Source of the DNA: a virus
IMG/VR virus record: IMGVR_UViG_3300022689_000138
Span: 1 to 52,159 of that record
DNA: 52,159 bases
Reading direction: 5' to 3' (one strand)
Below are positions 50,105 through 52,159 of this stretch, in pieces. The notes under the pieces are model-generated. The model was not told the origin of the DNA. It was given only the letters and a program-made list of their open reading frames with translations, and made no database searches. Position 1 is the stretch's first letter. Each line of letters begins with the position of its first letter. A program made the translations under genes and the position numbers.

Positions 50105-51037
50105 ATGGAATTAAATGAAATTAAAGAGTTTTTAAGACAAAAACCTGGTTATCTTAAAGAAGGAGGAAAGAGACTTAGAGACACTTTATTTAAAAAGGGC
50201 TTTACTACTACAACTAAAAATTGTAAATTAGCTTTAAAACAGGTAAGAGATGAATTAAAAGCTAGACCGACTTTTAAACCTGTAGATGAAACTAAAATAT
50301 TATTTTATGATATAGAAGTTTCTTATGGATTAGCAAGGGCATGGAGACCTACATATAAAGGAGTTATTCACTACAGTGATTTTAAAGTACATCCAAAAAT
50401 TATATGTATATCATGGAAATGGTCTGGAGAAGATGAAGTTAGTACAGTACGATGGGATAAAAACCATGATGACACAGAATTATTAAAACAGTTTATTCCA
50501 GAAATGAATAAAGCTGATTTTATTGTAGCACATAATGGAGATAGATTTGATTTACCTTGGATTAAAACAAGAGCCTTGGCAAATAATATTAATATACATC
50601 CATCTTACAGTACAGTAGACACTTTAAAATTAGCAAGGTATGGGCATAAGTTTCCTTCAAATAGGCTAGATGATATAGGAGATTACTTGGGTATTGGTCG
50701 TAAGATTAAAACTGATATGCAATTATGGGATGATGTATTTGAAGGTAATGAAGAAGCTTTAGAAAAAATGATTGTGTATTGTGAACAAGACGTTAGATTA
50801 TTAGAAGATGTTTACAATGAATTATCTAAGCAAACTTTAGCACCATTACATAAAGGTGTATTAAATGGAGAAGTAAAAGCCACATCACCGTATACAGGTG
50901 GAGAAAATTTAGAATTAGTTAAGACTACTACTACAAGTTCAGGTACAGTAAGGCATTTAATGAAATGTTTAGATACTAACAAGTACTTTAAAATGTCTAA
51001 TACTAATTATAAAAAATGGAAAGAAATATATAATTAA
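50105..51037 (+). CDS. DEDDy-type 3'-5' exonuclease
   Basis: The 310-aa protein has L-F-Y-D-I-E-V-S near residues 60-67 (Exo I), I-V-A-H-N-G-D-R-F-D-L near 140-150 (Exo II) and Y-C-E-Q-D-V-R-L-L near 223-231 (Exo III with the Tyr of the DEDDy type). This set is closest to the exonuclease domains of family B polymerases and their stand-alone relatives. It would degrade single-strand DNA or trim ends. The last 60 residues may form a small separate domain. The phage polymerase has its own proofreading domain, so this enzyme is likely to serve recombination, host DNA breakdown or packaging. Confidence 0.85.
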   Translation: MELNEIKEFLRQKPGYLKEGGKRLRDTLFKKGFTTTTKNCKLALKQVRDELKARPTFKPVDETKILFYDIEVSYGLARAWRPTYKGVIHYSDFKVHPKIICISWKWSGEDEVSTVRWDKNHDDTELLKQFIPEMNKADFIVAHNGDRFDLPWIKTRALANNINIHPSYSTVDTLKLARYGHKFPSNRLDDIGDYLGIGRKIKTDMQLWDDVFEGNEEALEKMIVYCEQDVRLLEDVYNELSKQTLAPLHKGVLNGEVKATSPYTGGENLELVKTTTTSSGTVRHLMKCLDTNKYFKMSNTNYKKWKEIYN

Positions 51038-51041
51038 TAGT

Positions 51042-51058
51042 ATCTACTAGGAGTAGAT
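51042..51058 (+). repeat. Perfect hairpin upstream of the terminator
   Basis: ATCTACT-AGG-AGTAGAT has perfect 7-bp arms and a 3-base loop. It lies between the exonuclease stop and the terminator at 51071, so the transcript ends in two tandem stem-loops. Confidence 0.5.
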
Positions 51059-51070
51059 CTTTTACTAATT

Positions 51071-51098
51071 CCCTCTCTTCGGGGAGGGATTATTTTTT
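51071..51098 (+). terminator. Intrinsic terminator after the exonuclease gene
   Basis: CCCTCTC-TTCG-GGGAGGG forms a 7-bp stem (one T.G) with a TTCG tetraloop, followed by ATTA and six T. This is a strong Rho-independent terminator. It ends the P3 transcript, so P3 drives a single-gene unit. Confidence 0.85.
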
Positions 51099-51105
51099 AA
51101 ATAAT

Positions 51106-51792
51106 ATGGCAAAGTTAGAAGAAATAGTCTATGATGTAAGAGAGGCTTTAAAGGAGTATGCAGATGATTCTGAATTAGATAACAGATACATTGTATATTT
51201 ATATAATATAAAAAGAGCTAAATATCTTAGACAACAATTAAATAACTATCAACAAAAAACTGATATATCTATTCAACAAACTTTTTGTTTGAGTATGGAA
51301 TTAGTTAGTGGCGATGAATGTAATGGCGATTGTCCTAAAATATTAAAAAGTACACAGCCTATTCCTATACCTTTAGAGTTACATTCTAGAGTTGCTATAA
51401 CAAGTGTAAAACCAACTGGAAGAACTGATATACCATTTAATTTTACTACTAAAGAGCGTATTCCTTTTTTAGAAGGTAGTTTATTTTCTAGAGGAATATA
51501 TGCTTTTCTAGATGTAGATAATCATATATATGCTACTAGTTTAAGTAATGCTTATAAATTACTTAGTTGTGTTACAGTTACTGGGGTATTTGAAAATCCA
51601 CTAGATTTAAAAGATTATAAAAATTGCTGTGATTGTAACCAAGAAAGTGAGGATATTTGTTTTGATGAATTAAACTCAGAATATCCATTACAACCTCATT
51701 TTATAGATCTTATTAAAAATGAAATAGTACAAGAATTAGCAGGTTTAAAACAAATCCCAGAAGATAGGGAAAATAACAGTACAGATTTATAA
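51106..51792 (+). CDS. Putative virion ring or connector protein (228 aa)
   Basis: The N-terminal Y-D-V-R-E-A-L-K-E-Y-A-D-D-S-E-L-D-N-R-Y-I-V-Y-L pattern, a basic helix R-A-K-Y-L-R-Q-Q-L, and paired cysteines (C-N-G-D-C, N-C-C-D-C) resemble a conserved structural protein of crAss-like phages that I remember as a tail ring or connector. There is no promoter visible between the terminator and its start, so read-through may be needed. Moderate certainty. Confidence 0.5.
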   Translation: MAKLEEIVYDVREALKEYADDSELDNRYIVYLYNIKRAKYLRQQLNNYQQKTDISIQQTFCLSMELVSGDECNGDCPKILKSTQPIPIPLELHSRVAITSVKPTGRTDIPFNFTTKERIPFLEGSLFSRGIYAFLDVDNHIYATSLSNAYKLLSCVTVTGVFENPLDLKDYKNCCDCNQESEDICFDELNSEYPLQPHFIDLIKNEIVQELAGLKQIPEDRENNSTDL

Positions 51793-52159
51793 TGCAAAGA
51801 AACCATAGATTTAAATGTCATTTTGGCATGAATGATTACTATAAAAATTATACTAAAAAATACGGATATATAGAAAGATCTAAATATAGTAATTTAATTA
51901 CAGATTTTAATAAAGAAGTTGGTAAATTAATTACAGAAGAGAATTTAGAATATATAATACCTAAGTTAGGTTTTGAGCTACTTCTTATGAAGGATAAAAG
52001 AAAGCCTAGAATAGTTAATGGTAAACTTATAAATAATATACCTGTTGATTGGAAAAAAACTAATGGGCTTTGGGAAAGGGACTCAGACGCTAAAAAGAAA
52101 CAATTACTTGTAAGGGTTAATAATTCACATACATCTGGATATGTATATAGAATATATTT
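51792..52159 (+). CDS. Conserved phage protein, truncated by the window edge
   Basis: The ATG at 51792 overlaps the preceding stop (TAATG). The visible 122 residues begin MQRNHRFKCHFGMNDYYKNY and contain R-S-K-Y near 29-32 and L-P/I-x-D-W-K-K-T-N-G-L-W later. I associate this opening with a protein conserved next to the ring-type gene in crAss-like and Cellulophaga phages, with unclear function. The 3' end lies outside the window. Confidence 0.55.
   Translation, partial: MQRNHRFKCHFGMNDYYKNYTKKYGYIERSKYSNLITDFNKEVGKLITEENLEYIIPKLGFELLLMKDKRKPRIVNGKLINNIPVDWKKTNGLWERDSDAKKKQLLVRVNNSHTSGYVYRIY

Noticed and set aside
1-52159. CRISPR array
   Set aside because: No regularly spaced direct repeats were seen. 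The repeats at the left end are too few and vary in orientation.
1-52159. tRNA genes
   Set aside because: No T-loop consensus flanked by acceptor stems was found in the gaps by eye. A covariance search could still find one.
1-52159. Integrase, excision genes or attachment site for lysogeny
   Set aside because: No recombinase motif was seen in any protein, and no direct repeat that looks like an att site. The rest of the genome is not visible.

Overview
The window is part of a virulent-type, AT-rich double-stranded DNA phage genome whose host is almost certainly a Bacteroidetes bacterium, probably a flavobacterium. The main evidence is promoters of the Bacteroidetes form (TTTG, 20 bases, TAnnTTTG) and a type IX secretion (T9SS) sorting domain on one encoded protein. 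Three copies of a short repeat that resembles flavobacterial intergenic repeats point the same way. The order and sizes of the head genes (large terminase about 760 aa, portal 797 aa, acidic scaffold-like protein 379 aa, major capsid 503 aa) and the split into two divergent arms recall crAss-like and related Bacteroidetes podoviruses. That relationship is inferred from memory of those families, not from a search. Neither genome end is visible and the last gene runs off the right edge.

Left arm (bases 1 to about 15,090, all on the minus strand): this is the replication and takeover arm. It is probably read from one leftward promoter at 15085-15116 whose -7 box abuts a 6-bp-arm palindrome. In reading order it has a 148-aa gene and a terminator-like hairpin, then many small, often membrane or lipoprotein genes separated by two hairpin-rich non-coding blocks (about 11.76-12.25 kb and 13.88-14.6 kb). 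A family A DNA polymerase, a small zinc-ribbon gene, a possible helicase loader and a DnaB/RecA-type helicase follow. The helicase is interrupted inside its Walker A codons by a 2.6-kb group I intron whose splice sites can be placed exactly from P1 and P10 pairing. Beyond it lie a metallophosphoesterase, a radical-SAM protein of the spore photoproduct lyase type, and small genes with repeats at the left end.

Right arm (15.2 to 52.2 kb, plus strand): an early cluster of small overlapping genes begins at two near-identical promoters. It contains a PhoH-like ATPase whose P-loop carries a 356-aa intein with a LAGLIDADG endonuclease, then a GroES-like and a GroEL-like gene. Terminase, portal, scaffold and major capsid follow, then putative connector and structural genes closed by a strong terminator at 33.4 kb. 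From 33.4 to 48.2 kb lies a long run of tail-fibre and adhesin genes with start and stop codons that touch or overlap. Embedded in this run are a gene for a signal-peptide protein and a gene for a secreted M43-type metalloprotease with a PKD domain and a T9SS type A sorting domain, an unusual cargo for a tail module. A lysis cassette follows (holin candidates, zinc amidase, overlapping spanin-like pair). A third copy of the same promoter type at 50.0 kb drives a stand-alone DEDDy exonuclease, and the window ends with two further virion-protein candidates.

The points most worth a second look are the T9SS-addressed protease, the intron and intein that independently occupy the P-loops of two ATPases, the phage GroES/GroEL pair, a promoter motif shared by three distant sites, and the structured non-coding blocks of the left arm.
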